Below are positions 10,643-20,585 of a stretch of 64,000 nt of DNA, one piece after another. The position numbers were made by a program, and so were the translations under genes. The notes under the pieces were generated by a model that saw only the letters and a list, made by a program, of their open reading frames with translations, was not told the DNA's origin and searched no databases. Origin of the DNA: Smallanthus sonchifolius. Its lineage: Eukaryota > Streptophyta > Magnoliopsida > Asterales > Asteraceae. Position 1 is the first letter of the stretch; each line of letters starts with the position of its first letter. The stretch covers positions 35,784,001 through 35,848,000 of the forward strand of contig CM042043.1 of assembly GCA_023525975.1 (NCBI GenBank), written 5' to 3'.

Positions 10643-11910
10643 TGATCGGTGTCGAAGGGATCGGTCAAAGATAAAGAATTAGAGTGTCCTAATCACCTTA
10701 AACTAGTTAGGGTAAGAAGGGTGTCGAACCACGAAGAGTTTGTGGTCGGTGCTTAACTTCAATTGACAATGCGATTTATGAAGTGACAATGGGTCTTTCT
10801 GACCAAACACAAGCAATGATTTAGGTGAAACTTATCAAACTCAACAAACAAGGATTATTAACTAACAATTATGACCAATAGTAATCAAGTACCAAACAAA
10901 CGATTTAGATTGTAACAATAGTTAAAAAGGAATCACACCCGGGTTTCAAGTTCACAAGTAATTAGAGATTATCACACCAACATATGAGTTCAAACAATCA
11001 AATGGTTATCCAAATCAAATTAACCAAATCTAACCAAGAACATCAACATTCATACATCATCGGAAAATAGTGTAAAACAATATTCACGAATGAAATCAAG
11101 ACAAATGTATGTAATATAGAATTAGATTAATCAATAGATTCAACACAAATCAAAGTTCATAGCAATTATCATCTAACGGGGTCAATGGTGCAAGAATTTA
11201 TCGACTCCCGTGAGTTCATAACCATACTAAACACAAAGATTCAAGTATTTCAAACCAAACGATTACAAGAATTGTTTCTCAAAGCTAGCATATGATAAAA
11301 ACCCTAAAAACTTACAAACAATCTACCCGGGAATGATTACCGGTGGATTAGCCGCTCATGGTGATGGAAATCATCTTCAATCTTTCGATCTTTCAAGTAT
11401 CAATCTTCAAGTGGATGTTGGAATCGTGTTTCTTAGCCTCCTAGAACTCCCAAAATTGCCAAAGAACTGCTCTCCAAAAATTTCTCTCGAATTTTGGGAA
11501 GAAACCCCCACTTAAACTCTCAAAATCGGTAGTTTCCCGAAAATCCGCTTCAAAATAACGTAACTGGCGTAAGCTTACGCTGGGGTGGCGTAGGTTTACG
11601 CCGCATCCCTGAAACCTGCTATGAAAGAATTGGTTAGGCATAGGCCTACGCTGGGTGGCGTAAGCTTACGCTGGGTAGCGTAGGATTACGCCAGGTGGCG
11701 TAGGCTTACGTTGGCTCCTGCATTTTTGCCCCGTTTCCTCCGTCTTCCATCCAACTCTTGCATCTGTCGTATAATCTCTTCTAAAATCATACATTAAGCT
11801 TCCAACACCTGCACATGCATAGCTACACAAAACCTTTGTATTCCCCATATTAATTTGCATAAATATAACATATTGCACCCTTTAATGCGTGAAGCTTTGG
11901 TCACTTATCA
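10643..11910 (-). repeat. 3' LTR of element X
   Basis: It is nearly identical to 25556-26843. It contains an array of short palindromes at 11566-11711 related to GGCGTAAGCTTACGCC. The LTR end TTATCA is followed by the element's purine tract. Confidence 0.93.
11566..11711. repeat. Palindrome array in X LTR (six units)
   Basis: There are six GGCGTA..TACGCC-type units, including perfect palindromes GCGTAAGCTTACGC (11567-11580) and a near copy with a GTAGGCCTAC centre. The matching array in the other LTR (26479-26644) has seven units, so unit number has changed since insertion. Confidence 0.85.
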
Positions 11911-13510
11911 AATCCCCATACTTGAGTTTTGCTTGCCCTCAAGCAATGTCTTTTGCTTTAAATTCACATTACAAATTCTCAAATAATTGTTTTCACTAAA
12001 CATAAGTTAAGGTCCAAAGTCATGCAGGATTCATAAGAATTATACTCTCAATAGATTTACAATCCAACAAACAATCGATGACTTTTTAAACAAAAGGAGA
12101 CACTTGAATGAGCTTAACTCATATCCAGTTATGGCTTTGCATGCACACACCCCTCACAATCAATCATTCCACTCAGCTTCATGTATGGACTAGCGATGAT
12201 GTGCTAGTATTTTTCACTCGAAACCATATTATCACAGGCTTGCATATTGATCACATATCCACCTACTAACACAACTAAAACGCACAAATCAAAAGGTCTT
12301 TTAAGGGTTGTAATGTAGGCTAGGGTTACGGGTATGGATAAGGATTTTTTTTTAAAGTGGCTAAAGGTGAGTGGAATTCAACTAATGAAACTACAAATCA
12401 ATCTAAAACTTTCAAATCTCTACTATGGGTATAAATGACCCATCAACACTACATTTCTTATTTCTTCAAACTATCAAATGAAACTTGGGCTAAAATTGAC
12501 CCAATAACATTTTTTATAATTGACACTGCAACTAAAACAATCTAAGTTAATTGAATTCCAACTCACGGGTTTAAAAGGAAAAGGCTAAAAAGGTAAATGG
12601 GCTAATGTTATGGGTTTTGTCAAAAGAAAAGGTATAGGCTCAGAGTGGGCATCTAGTGGATATTAACAGGTAAGGGTATAAAAATAACTAAAAAATAAAA
12701 ACGGTTTCTCCTAATGCCTTTATCATTTTTGTGCAATCAATTGGTTCAAGGTCTCAACATGTATCAACACTATGCAAGTTCTAAAATGTGAAACAAAGTG
12801 GCCAACCACTCAAATAAGCGAATATATATATCAATTTGGCTCAAAATCTCACAAAACGGTGGGAATAGGTTACTGACATGTGCATGCGAACCATCACCTT
12901 CAACTTTGTTACTCCCGAATTCAACATTTCCAATTTTTTTTTATCATTTGTTGGAAAGACTTAATCAAGTACTTAGTGAATTAACCATGACCAAAAACCT
13001 CTACCAAACACTTTGTAAAACAATTATCAAAAAATTTGTATGGTTTCCAAGATTTCCCACATCCCCACACTTTAACCTTACATTGTCCCAATGTAAATAG
13101 TTATGAAATATAAAAGTGCGGTTAGTGGGTGCCAAAACACCCAATACCCAATATCTCTAAATATCCAACTCAAAGATTCCCATAACCATAAGCATCCACC
13201 CAACACAATCAACCGAGTTTCAAACAAAAAACACATAAAAATAAACAAAAACAAAATAGTTCAATCAAAACAACATAAATATGAGAAAGAGTACATGAAC
13301 CTGATTAGAGGCGATCATAGAGTGCCTAAACCACCACCAAAAATGGACTCGTAAGTCTTCCATGAGTCTTCCCCACACTTGAGTGTTGCTATGGTGACGA
13401 AACTAAAACACACAACACAACACAAAACAAAGACAAAATAAAGACAATCACAAGCCGGGTTGCCTCCCGGTTAGCGCTAAGTTTATTGTCCTCAGCCAGA
13501 CATTACCTCC
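11911..13510 (-). other. Polypurine tract and 3' non-coding region of element X
   Basis: At 11911-11925 the element strand reads TCAAGTATGGGGATT directly before the LTR, the purine tract. The remaining 1.6 kb to the gag-protease stop is non-coding. Near 13450-13500 the element strand carries AGCGCTAACCGGGAGGCAACCC. I recognise a similar phrase just after the polymerase stop in Athila-type elements. Small plus-strand frames at 12798-13354 are not supported. Confidence 0.75.
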
Positions 13511-13580
13511 TTATGGAGGTTGAAACATAAACTTGCTTCTACTAGCTCCCCCACCACCTTGGTTGTTATCACTCCAACTC
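13511..13580 (-). pseudogene. C-terminal tail of element X gag-protease frame
   Basis: The X reading frame, cut at 22661 by Z, resumes here, taking one copy of the TSD, and ends with TAA at 13513-13511. The tail is rich in Asn and Gly (NNQGGGGA). It shows Z landed about 23 codons before the stop and that X never had polymerase domains downstream in this frame. Confidence 0.7.
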
Positions 13581-14121
13581 TGTAAGGCCCCAAACCCGGG
13601 AGGCCTCACTCGTTGGATTTACTCATTCACAAACAGTTCTTAAACATGAGTATCAAATAATGCAGCGGAATCATTCATTCAACATAACTAAAAACTTGTT
13701 CATACATGTGGAAGCGTACATTGTCAATTACATAAACTTAACATAAACAACTCATAACGGGATGCCAGTCTTCATGATCGACCGGGTAACTCTTCTCGCT
13801 TGCCAAGCATCACCGTCCATCGTCCATACCTGCCTTAACCTGAATGTGCATACTAAAAAGGTCAGCTACGCTGGTGAGTTCTAGCATTTCATAAAAACTT
13901 TAACATCAACATTTGCCAAAAACGTATCATTCATTTAGTAAAAACCTTTCACAAAAGCATGTAATAATTTAACATCTTTAAAAAAAGTTTCGTACCCATA
14001 TCATCATCAACATCATAATCATAAACACCGTTAAACGGATCGTTCATTAAAACTTTTAACATTCATTTAAGTCATACATTATTATCTAAATCTGTGTTAC
14101 CCTTCGTTCCGTCATTTAGTA

Positions 14122-14312
14122 TGGTATTACCCCTAAGGCTTAACTGCACGAAGACCGACAATACCATACATTCCGTCAATTCCCTTATGGTATTGCCCCT
14201 AAGGCTTAACTGCACGAAGACCGACAATACCATACATTCCGTCAATTCCCTTTTGGTATTGCCCCCAAGGCTAACTGCGCGAGGACCGACAATACCCATT
14301 CAGTTGCCCTTA
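14122..14312. repeat. 66-bp tandem repeat in Z LTR (about three units)
   Basis: Units start at 14122, 14188 and 14254. Each holds TGGTATTG and CAATACCA about 29 bp apart, so each unit can fold into a hairpin. The third unit is the most diverged. An identical array is at 21127-21317 in the other LTR. Confidence 0.9.
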
Positions 14313-15051
14313 TGGCTCTCATGTCCATAAACCGACAACTTCCATCGACGGTTATGACTCTCAGCCATAACATCGTCGGATCATAATTTAACCTTACATG
14401 GGGTCACGTTAACCCCTGAGTAACCGTCGTTACTCCCTTTTACAAGTTGTACAACATCATAACCATTGGCATGCCACAAAGACATGCCCCTGTTGTTCTT
14501 GTGGCAACTATGGCTCGCTGTCCATAATCTACCACAAGGCTGGGAATCTCATTCCCAGACTTCATTCGTCAATTCCATTCATTCGACAGATTAGATTTGT
14601 AATGACTTCTTTAAAACCTTTACCTCTTTCTCTTCTCATTAAACATTTCCTCAATTAAACCGTTCATAAAGCATTCGTAACCCTTTTTGGCAAAAACATT
14701 TCAAAACCTTTCCTTTCGTAAACATCGTTTCAACATTTCAAAACCTTTCCTTTCGTTAAACATCATTTCGTTAAAACATCATTTCGTTAAACATCATTTC
14801 TTTAAACATCATTTCGTTAAACATCATTTCGTTAATCATTTCGTAAGTATGCACACCAGCCCAAAAACATTAACAAAACATTTAAAAGAGGGCTCTAGAA
14901 CTCACCTGATACGCTAATATGGGTTGTCCTAAACGAAGGTCCGACAACGTCACTTCCGATCTGAATTGATTAGTTAAACACATCAGACCAATCCCGACTC
15001 TAACGGCTTAACCATTCTAACATACTGACTTCACTTAATCAGTTCTGATGT

Positions 15052-15206
15052 CTGCGCACTTAGCAAGTGCGCAGACTCTGCTTCCTGCGCACTTAGCAAG
15101 TGCGCAGACTTCCCTTCCTGCGCACTTAACAAGTGCGCAGGTTCCTCTTCCTGCGCACTTAGCAAGTGCGCAGGACCTGCTCTGTGCGCACTTAGCAAGT
15201 GCGCAC
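15052..15206. repeat. 33-bp hairpin array in Z LTR (five units)
   Basis: Units start at 15052, 15085, 15118, 15151 and 15184, an exact 33-bp period. Each has a 23-bp hairpin (arm CTGCGCACTT, loop AGC, arm AAGTGCGCAG). The last unit has both outer bases exchanged (G...C instead of C...G), keeping the pairing. The same array is at 22057-22211. Confidence 0.92.
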
Positions 15207-15561
15207 GACCTGTTCTTGGCGAAAAACCCTAACTTTCACATTCGGGTCTGATCGTGTCAAGATCCCGAATTTGTTGCATCCAAAACGTTCGTTTTCCATT
15301 AAGGATCTCAAATCTATGTTTATTTATCAGTTTCATCCGTTCAAGCCTTGCCTTTTCACTCAAAACCCGAAAAACCCAAAAACGAACTAAAACTCAGATT
15401 TAGCTCGAATGGTTACCTGGATGACGATTCCGCTTTGGAGGTTCTCTTCACGAGTGCAGGAGACACGAACGGGTGCGATCTTGTGCGATTTCGACACTTT
15501 CTCTCTCTACGGGTTTTCTCTCTCTAAAGGTTGCAAATGAGAGAAAATGGGGTGGCATAGG

Positions 15562-15571
15562 CTATTTATAG
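15562..15571 (-). promoter_or_regulatory. TATA box of element Z 3' LTR
   Basis: The element strand reads TATAAATAGC about 85 bp from the LTR start, flanked by GGC/GCC. The copy in the 5' LTR, which would drive the genomic RNA, is at 22567-22576. Confidence 0.7.
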
Positions 15572-15655
15572 CCCGCTGACCCATCCGACCCGACCCGTCA
15601 TGCCTCGTTCGTTTATTCTGTTAATAAAATCGTCGTTTATTTTTGGGATGTTACA

Positions 15656-15695
15656 AGTCTACCCCCCTTACAATAGGTTTCGTCCCCGAAACCTA
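15656..15695 (-). other. Polypurine tract of element Z
   Basis: The element strand reads GTAAGGGGGGTAGACT immediately before the LTR start TGTAAC. Only about 25 bp separate it from the integrase stop, typical of compact Tekay elements. Confidence 0.85.
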
Positions 15696-16868
15696 TCATA
15701 AGTCAAATAGATGAGGGTACGACTCCCTCATTTCCTTCTCCGTTTCCCAAGTGGCTTCCGATCCCTTTTGATGCTTCCATTGGACTTTAACCAATTGGAT
15801 AACTTTATTACGTAAACGTTTCTCCTTTCGATCAAGGATGGCCACAGGTTCTTCGATGTAATTAAGGCTGTTGTCGACCTCGATGTCGGTAAGTGGTACG
15901 TGAGCCGATTCATCCGCCAAACACTTTCGCAAGTGTGATACATGGAAGGTAGGATGAATCCCACTTAACTCATCAGGCAACTCCAACCGATAAGCAACTT
16001 CCCCAACCTGTGCCATTATCTTGAATGGTCCGACAAACCTCGGACTTAACTTTCCTCTCTTTCTGAATCGTATGATTCCCTTCCATGGTGACACCTTCAA
16101 CATTACTCTGTCACCAATATTAAACTCAATAGGCCTTCGTCGTTTATCCGCATAGGATTTCTGACGATCTTGTGCGGCCTTCATTCGCGCTTTGATCTGA
16201 TCAAACCTTTCCGACGTCTCTCTAACGACTTCGAGACTTCCTAATTCCTTCTGTCCAATCTCACCCCAACAAACCGGGGTCCTACATCTTCTCCCATACA
16301 ACATTTCGTAAGGCGGCATGCCTATCGTCGTGTGATGACTATTGTTGTAGGAGAATTCAGCTAACGGCAGATGGCTGTCCCAACTGCCACCGAAGTCGAT
16401 AATACAAGCACGAAGCATATCCTCCAATGTCTGAATGGTCCTTTCGGACTGACCATCCGTTTGCGGGTGGAATGCTGTGCTGATATTAAGCCTCGTGCCC
16501 ATCGCCTCGTGAAATCTTTTCCAGAACTTCGATGTGAATCGTGTGTCCCGGTCAGATACGATCGTCAATGGCATCCCATGCCGTGCTATTATTTCATTAA
16601 TAAACACTTCCGCTAACCTTTCCGATGAGAACGTCTCGCGAATAGGTAGGAAATGAGCACTCTTCGTTAAACGGTCCACAATTACCCAAATGGTGTCATG
16701 ACCTTTAGCTGTGCGAGGTAGCTTAGTTATGAAGTCCATGGTAATGTGTTCCCACTTCCATTCCAGTATATCAAGTGGTTGAATCTTTCCATACGGTTTC
16801 TGGTGCTCGGCCTTTACTTGCGAGCAAGTCAAGCACTTGCTTACATACTTCGTCACGTCACATTTCAT
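15696..16868 (-). CDS. Element Z integrase core and C-terminal chromodomain
   Basis: This open segment of 390 codons inserts element cDNA into host chromatin. It starts in the zinc-binding region ([14 protein letters not shown] holds the two cysteines). The DDE catalytic core follows: Asp in ITMDFITKL, Asp in IVSDRDTRF, Glu in DGQSERTIQ. Next comes a GPY-like region (RFVGPFKI) and a C-terminal chromodomain (YIEEPVAILD to SEATWE), which in chromoviruses guides insertion to heterochromatin. The upstream part of pol is separated by a small deletion near 16890-16900 that shifts the frame, so this segment would not be translated as part of the polyprotein. Confidence 0.93.
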   Translation of the reverse strand: MKCDVTKYVSKCLTCSQVKAEHQKPYGKIQPLDILEWKWEHITMDFITKLPRTAKGHDTIWVIVDRLTKSAHFLPIRETFSSERLAEVFINEIIARHGMPLTIVSDRDTRFTSKFWKRFHEAMGTRLNISTAFHPQTDGQSERTIQTLEDMLRACIIDFGGSWDSHLPLAEFSYNNSHHTTIGMPPYEMLYGRRCRTPVCWGEIGQKELGSLEVVRETSERFDQIKARMKAAQDRQKSYADKRRRPIEFNIGDRVMLKVSPWKGIIRFRKRGKLSPRFVGPFKIMAQVGEVAYRLELPDELSGIHPTFHVSHLRKCLADESAHVPLTDIEVDNSLNYIEEPVAILDRKEKRLRNKVIQLVKVQWKHQKGSEATWETEKEMRESYPHLFDL

Positions 16869-16891
16869 TCCAGGCCACCAGTATTCCCTCC

Positions 16892-17572
16892 TCAGATCTT
16901 GGTACCGGGATGGATAGAGTAACGAGACTTATGAGCCTCATCCAAGATTTTGGTCCTAAGCTCGCCACCCATAGGTATCCATATCCGCCCAAAACGTGTC
17001 CTAACACCAAGGGTGTTATATTCCAACTTGTCCTGTTGGTCAACCATCCTTTCCTTCTTTATGTTTTCCTCTTTAAGTGCCTCATCTTGAGCCTTTTCAA
17101 TTTCTCTCATCACATCTGAAGTTACCACCAACTGGCAAGCCTTCACTCTAATAGGAGTAGGCACATCCTTTCGGCTTAGAGCGTCAGCCACCACGTTTGC
17201 CTTTCCAGGATGGTATATGATTTCACAGTCATAATCTTTTAGGAGTTCTAACCATCGCCTCTGCCTCATATTAAGCTCTCTTTGTTCGAAGAAGTACTTC
17301 AAACTTTTGTGGTCAGAGTAAATAGTAAACTTCACCCCGTACAGGTAGTGCCTCCAGATTTTTAATGCAAATACGACAGCAGCAAGTTCCAAATCATGAG
17401 TCGGATAATTAGTTTCATGAACTTTCAACTGCCGTGACGCATACGCGATCACTCTCCCGCGTTGCATCAACACGCATCCCAATCCCTGACCCGAAGCGTC
17501 AGAGTACACCACTAGGTCTTCATTGCCCTCGGGGAGGGCCAAGACTGGAGCTTGGGTAAGCCTCTTCTTCAA
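16892..17572 (-). CDS. Element Z RNase H and integrase zinc-binding N-terminus
   Basis: This open segment of 226 codons carries Ty3-type RNase [11 protein letters not shown] (catalytic Asp), [14 protein letters not shown] (catalytic Glu) and SDHKSL (Asp). It then has the start of integrase ([10 protein letters not shown] with the two zinc-binding His). It is out of frame with the reverse transcriptase upstream because of one extra G near 17586-17592. It ends at a stop created by an apparent 13-bp deletion at a short GGT/ACC junction. Both breaks are small and probably recent. Confidence 0.92.
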   Translation of the reverse strand: MKKRLTQAPVLALPEGNEDLVVYSDASGQGLGCVLMQRGRVIAYASRQLKVHETNYPTHDLELAAVVFALKIWRHYLYGVKFTIYSDHKSLKYFFEQRELNMRQRRWLELLKDYDCEIIYHPGKANVVADALSRKDVPTPIRVKACQLVVTSDVMREIEKAQDEALKEENIKKERMVDQQDKLEYNTLGVRTRFGRIWIPMGGELRTKILDEAHKSRYSIHPGTKI

Positions 17573-17585
17573 TTCCTTAAACGCC

Positions 17586-20255
17586 TCATCCTTGGGTCGA
17601 ACCCCATTCGTACTTTACCTCCTTCCGAGTCAACTTCGTCAACGGCGAAGCTATTTTCGAGAAATCCTGGATGAATCTCCGATAGTAGCCCGCCAATCCC
17701 AAGAAACTACGGATTTCAGTTGGCGTCTTAGGAACATTCCATTCTCTTACCGTTACTATCTTTGCTGGGTCAACCATAATGCCGTTCGGGTTAATGACGT
17801 GACCTAGGAATTGGACTTCCCTAAGCCAGAACGCGCATTTGGAGAACTTAGCATACAACTTTTCTTTCTTCAGAGCTTCCAATACCTCCCTCAAATGACA
17901 CGCGTGATCACCCTCATTCTTGGAGTAGATGAGGATATCGTCAATGAATACGATTACTGATCGATCCAGCATTGGTCGACACACTCTATTCATCAAATCC
18001 ATGAACGCTGCAGGGGCGTTCGTCAATCCAAAAGACATTACGCGGAACTCAAAGTGTCCATAACGTGTGCGAAATGCCGTTTTCTGTATGTCTTCTTCCC
18101 TCACTTTCAACTGATGGTACCCGGATCGAAGGTCGATCTTTGAGAACCAACTTGCGCCTTGTAATTGATCGAACAAGTCGTCGATCCTTGGTAACGGGTA
18201 CTTGTTCTTCACGGTACGTTTGTTCAACTCGCGGTAATCGATACACATTCTCATCGAACCATCTTTCTTCTTTACAAACAACACCGGAGCACCCCACGGC
18301 GAGATGCTCGGTTGGATAAATCCTTTCTCAAGTAACTCGTCTAGTTGGACCATAAGTTCCTTCATTTCCACTGGTGCTAGTCGATATGGAGCCTTAGCCA
18401 CGGGCTGGGCATCTGGTACTAAGTCAATTCGGAACTCAATTTCTCTATCGCGTGGTATCCCAGGCAAATCCTCTGGAAACACCTCCGGGTACTCGCGTAC
18501 CACGGGTACATCGTCTAGTTCCTTCACTTCCTTACACTTGTCAATCACGTACACCAGATAAGCCTCGCATCCGCGCCTCAAGTAATCTGTTGCCTTAATC
18601 ATCGAGATGACGTTTGGCATCGGGACGTCACGATCTCCAAAAACCTCGACTTTGCTACCATCCGGAGCCTTGAGTCGGATTATCTTTCGTTTACATATGA
18701 TTTGTGCTTCGTTGGCAGTTAGCCAATCCATACCCAGCATGACATCAAACCCTCCCAAAACCATAACAAACAATCTGACAGGGAATCTATGACCTTCTAT
18801 TTTTATCGTAGAGTTGTCAACTACCTCGGTCACTCTCGCAGTTCTACCCTCAGCGGTTTCTACGCTAAAGGCCCTTTCTAGTATACTTACAGCGTACTTC
18901 ACTCTCTTACAAAAAGTCGCAGATATAAAACTCTTACTGGCACCCGAATCAAATAACACAGAAACAAGAGTGTTGTCAAGGACGAACGTACCTGACGCCA
19001 CGTCGGGGTCCATTCTGGCCTGGTCTTGCGTCAGCGCGTACGCACGAGTCTTTGCACGAGATCCCTCTCCCTTCTTTTCCGGGCCCTTTCCCTTCCCGGT
19101 TTCCCCCATCCTTGGCTTCGGGCAGTCCCTACTCAGATGACCGAAATCCCCACAGTTGTAGCACTTGTAGTGTTGTGTGCACTCACGGGCGTAGTGTCCG
19201 GTCTTGCCACACTTAAAGCACAGGTTAGATCCCAGTCTACATTCACCTACATGCTCCTTTCCACACTTCTTACAAATAGTCGGCTCATCCACCCGAGCCC
19301 TTTTATCGCGAGCCCCAAACATCTTTCCACCAGTTCGCTTGTTTGAGAAGCTCGGTCTCTTCTTTGGTTCCTCGATGGCGGCGACATTCAGTGCCAGATC
19401 ATCAAATACTACGCCGCTCAGTTCTACTACCGAATCATAGGTAGTAGGGGCGTTTGCCTTAACATAGGTGCGGACCTGGTCCGGCAACCCATGAATATAG
19501 CAGGCAATCTTTCTCTCTTCAGTAGTGACAAGGTGTGGCATCAGACGTGCCAGTTCATTGAATCGGGTTGTATATTGCCGGTGCGTCATGTTCCCGGCCT
19601 TCAAACCCAGAAATTCCCTCTCTACCTTCTCAATCTCGTTCCTTGGGCAGAAATTCTTGATCACCAAAGTTTTCAAGTCAGCCCACATCATTGCATCCAC
19701 AATCTCGCTCCCTTTTGCCTGACGTACACCTTCCCACCAATGGGATGCTTCCTCCCTCAAGGAGTTAGCAGCAAATTTCACAACTTGATCCGCTCGACAT
19801 TCGTTGAGACGGATGGCAGCCTCCATACGGATTATCCAGTCAAACGTAGCTACTGCGTCTTTCTTTCCTGTCAGAACTGGCGGGTCACATGCCTTGAAGG
19901 ACTTATAGTCGCATCCGCGAGCAGGCGGTGCGTTGATTGCCTCAGTGTTCGGGGTATCAACCGTCGGGTTAGACCCACCTTCCCCATTGACCTGCTTCAA
20001 TGCTTCTGCCAACAGACCTGGCAGAGAATTCTTCATCAACTCGGAGAACTCTCGAGCTATGGCTGCTCTCACTTCTGGTTCAAAAGTGAAAGGTTGTTCT
20101 GCAACCTGTGTCTGTTCAGTTCCATGCACACTAACCGTCGGTTCAGTGTGAACACTTCCTTCTTCGCTGTGCTCTTGGCGCGCAGGAATCCTGCCACGCC
20201 CACCATTTCGACCGCCGGTACGGCCACCACGCCTTCCGTTCCCTCTCCTCACCAT
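17586..20255 (-). CDS. Element Z gag-protease-reverse transcriptase polyprotein
   Basis: This is an open frame of 889 codons starting [11 protein letters not shown]. Gag occupies about residues 1-400, with the capsid region around 100-300. Three Cys-rich knuckles follow, two of them clean CCHC ([28 protein letters not shown]). Protease has [11 protein letters not shown] (active Asp). Reverse transcriptase has the conserved [27 protein letters not shown] (first Asp) and [10 protein letters not shown] (FIDD catalytic pair). The frame ends early, just after RT, at a frameshift. Gag would form cytoplasmic particles in which RT copies the RNA. Confidence 0.96.
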   Translation of the reverse strand: MVRRGNGRRGGRTGGRNGGRGRIPARQEHSEEGSVHTEPTVSVHGTEQTQVAEQPFTFEPEVRAAIAREFSELMKNSLPGLLAEALKQVNGEGGSNPTVDTPNTEAINAPPARGCDYKSFKACDPPVLTGKKDAVATFDWIIRMEAAIRLNECRADQVVKFAANSLREEASHWWEGVRQAKGSEIVDAMMWADLKTLVIKNFCPRNEIEKVEREFLGLKAGNMTHRQYTTRFNELARLMPHLVTTEERKIACYIHGLPDQVRTYVKANAPTTYDSVVELSGVVFDDLALNVAAIEEPKKRPSFSNKRTGGKMFGARDKRARVDEPTICKKCGKEHVGECRLGSNLCFKCGKTGHYARECTQHYKCYNCGDFGHLSRDCPKPRMGETGKGKGPEKKGEGSRAKTRAYALTQDQARMDPDVASGTFVLDNTLVSVLFDSGASKSFISATFCKRVKYAVSILERAFSVETAEGRTARVTEVVDNSTIKIEGHRFPVRLFVMVLGGFDVMLGMDWLTANEAQIICKRKIIRLKAPDGSKVEVFGDRDVPMPNVISMIKATDYLRRGCEAYLVYVIDKCKEVKELDDVPVVREYPEVFPEDLPGIPRDREIEFRIDLVPDAQPVAKAPYRLAPVEMKELMVQLDELLEKGFIQPSISPWGAPVLFVKKKDGSMRMCIDYRELNKRTVKNKYPLPRIDDLFDQLQGASWFSKIDLRSGYHQLKVREEDIQKTAFRTRYGHFEFRVMSFGLTNAPAAFMDLMNRVCRPMLDRSVIVFIDDILIYSKNEGDHACHLREVLEALKKEKLYAKFSKCAFWLREVQFLGHVINPNGIMVDPAKIVTVREWNVPKTPTEIRSFLGLAGYYRRFIQDFSKIASPLTKLTRKEVKYEWGSTQG

Positions 20256-20570
20256 TCCGTTCTATAAGACAAGAAATCCAATGTCATCACGCTAGTTAAC
20301 AAATAAAATTCAATAAGTACTGTAAGATGTTAATATACACTGGCCATCTGTAATTAACCATTACACTACCTTTCGATTTCTATTTGACCACCTTTGTGAT
20401 TCCATCAGAACACAAGTCCTTTCCTAACTCTTCCTAAGGCATACTACATACACATACTCTACTTTTCATACCTGATGCTGTGGCTCGAGTTACCCGTACT
20501 GGCATCCGCTTTCGGTCCCATTCAAATTTTAAGTTCAGACATTAGGGGTGTCCGAATCTCTCAAACTATT

Positions 20571-20585
20571 GCTCTGATACCAACT
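20571..20585 (-). other. Primer binding site of element Z
   Basis: The element strand reads AGTTGGTATCAGAGC directly after the 5' LTR end, matching the 3' end of initiator tRNA-Met. The leader to the gag ATG (20570-20256) is about 315 bp and contains no upstream gene. Confidence 0.92.

Larger units (their letters stand above)
13581..15655 (-). repeat. 3' LTR of element Z
   Basis: It contains three structured arrays: a 66-bp tandem repeat (14122-14312), an 18-bp AACATCATTTCGTT repeat (about 14757-14845) and a 33-bp hairpin array (15052-15206). On the element strand a TATA box lies only about 85 bp from the LTR start. Most of the LTR, arrays included, would therefore be transcribed. Confidence 0.95.

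Noticed and set aside
12798..13354. Two adjacent plus-strand frames of 100 and 83 codons
   Set aside because: They lie in the 3' non-coding region of X in low-complexity Asn/Lys-rich translation, with no domain and no counterpart elsewhere in the window.
15052..15206. CRISPR-like look: regular direct repeats with palindromic units
   Set aside because: Spacers are only about 10 bp and the array is duplicated exactly in the other LTR of a plant retrotransposon. No cas genes are present.
15048..15251. 67-codon frame with a repeated PAHLASAQ motif
   Set aside because: It is only the translation of the 33-bp hairpin array in the Z LTR. The period is divisible by three, so any frame stays open.
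19491..20267. 258-codon plus-strand frame
   Set aside because: It is antisense to the gag of Z. The long frame is a shadow of codon use on the other strand.
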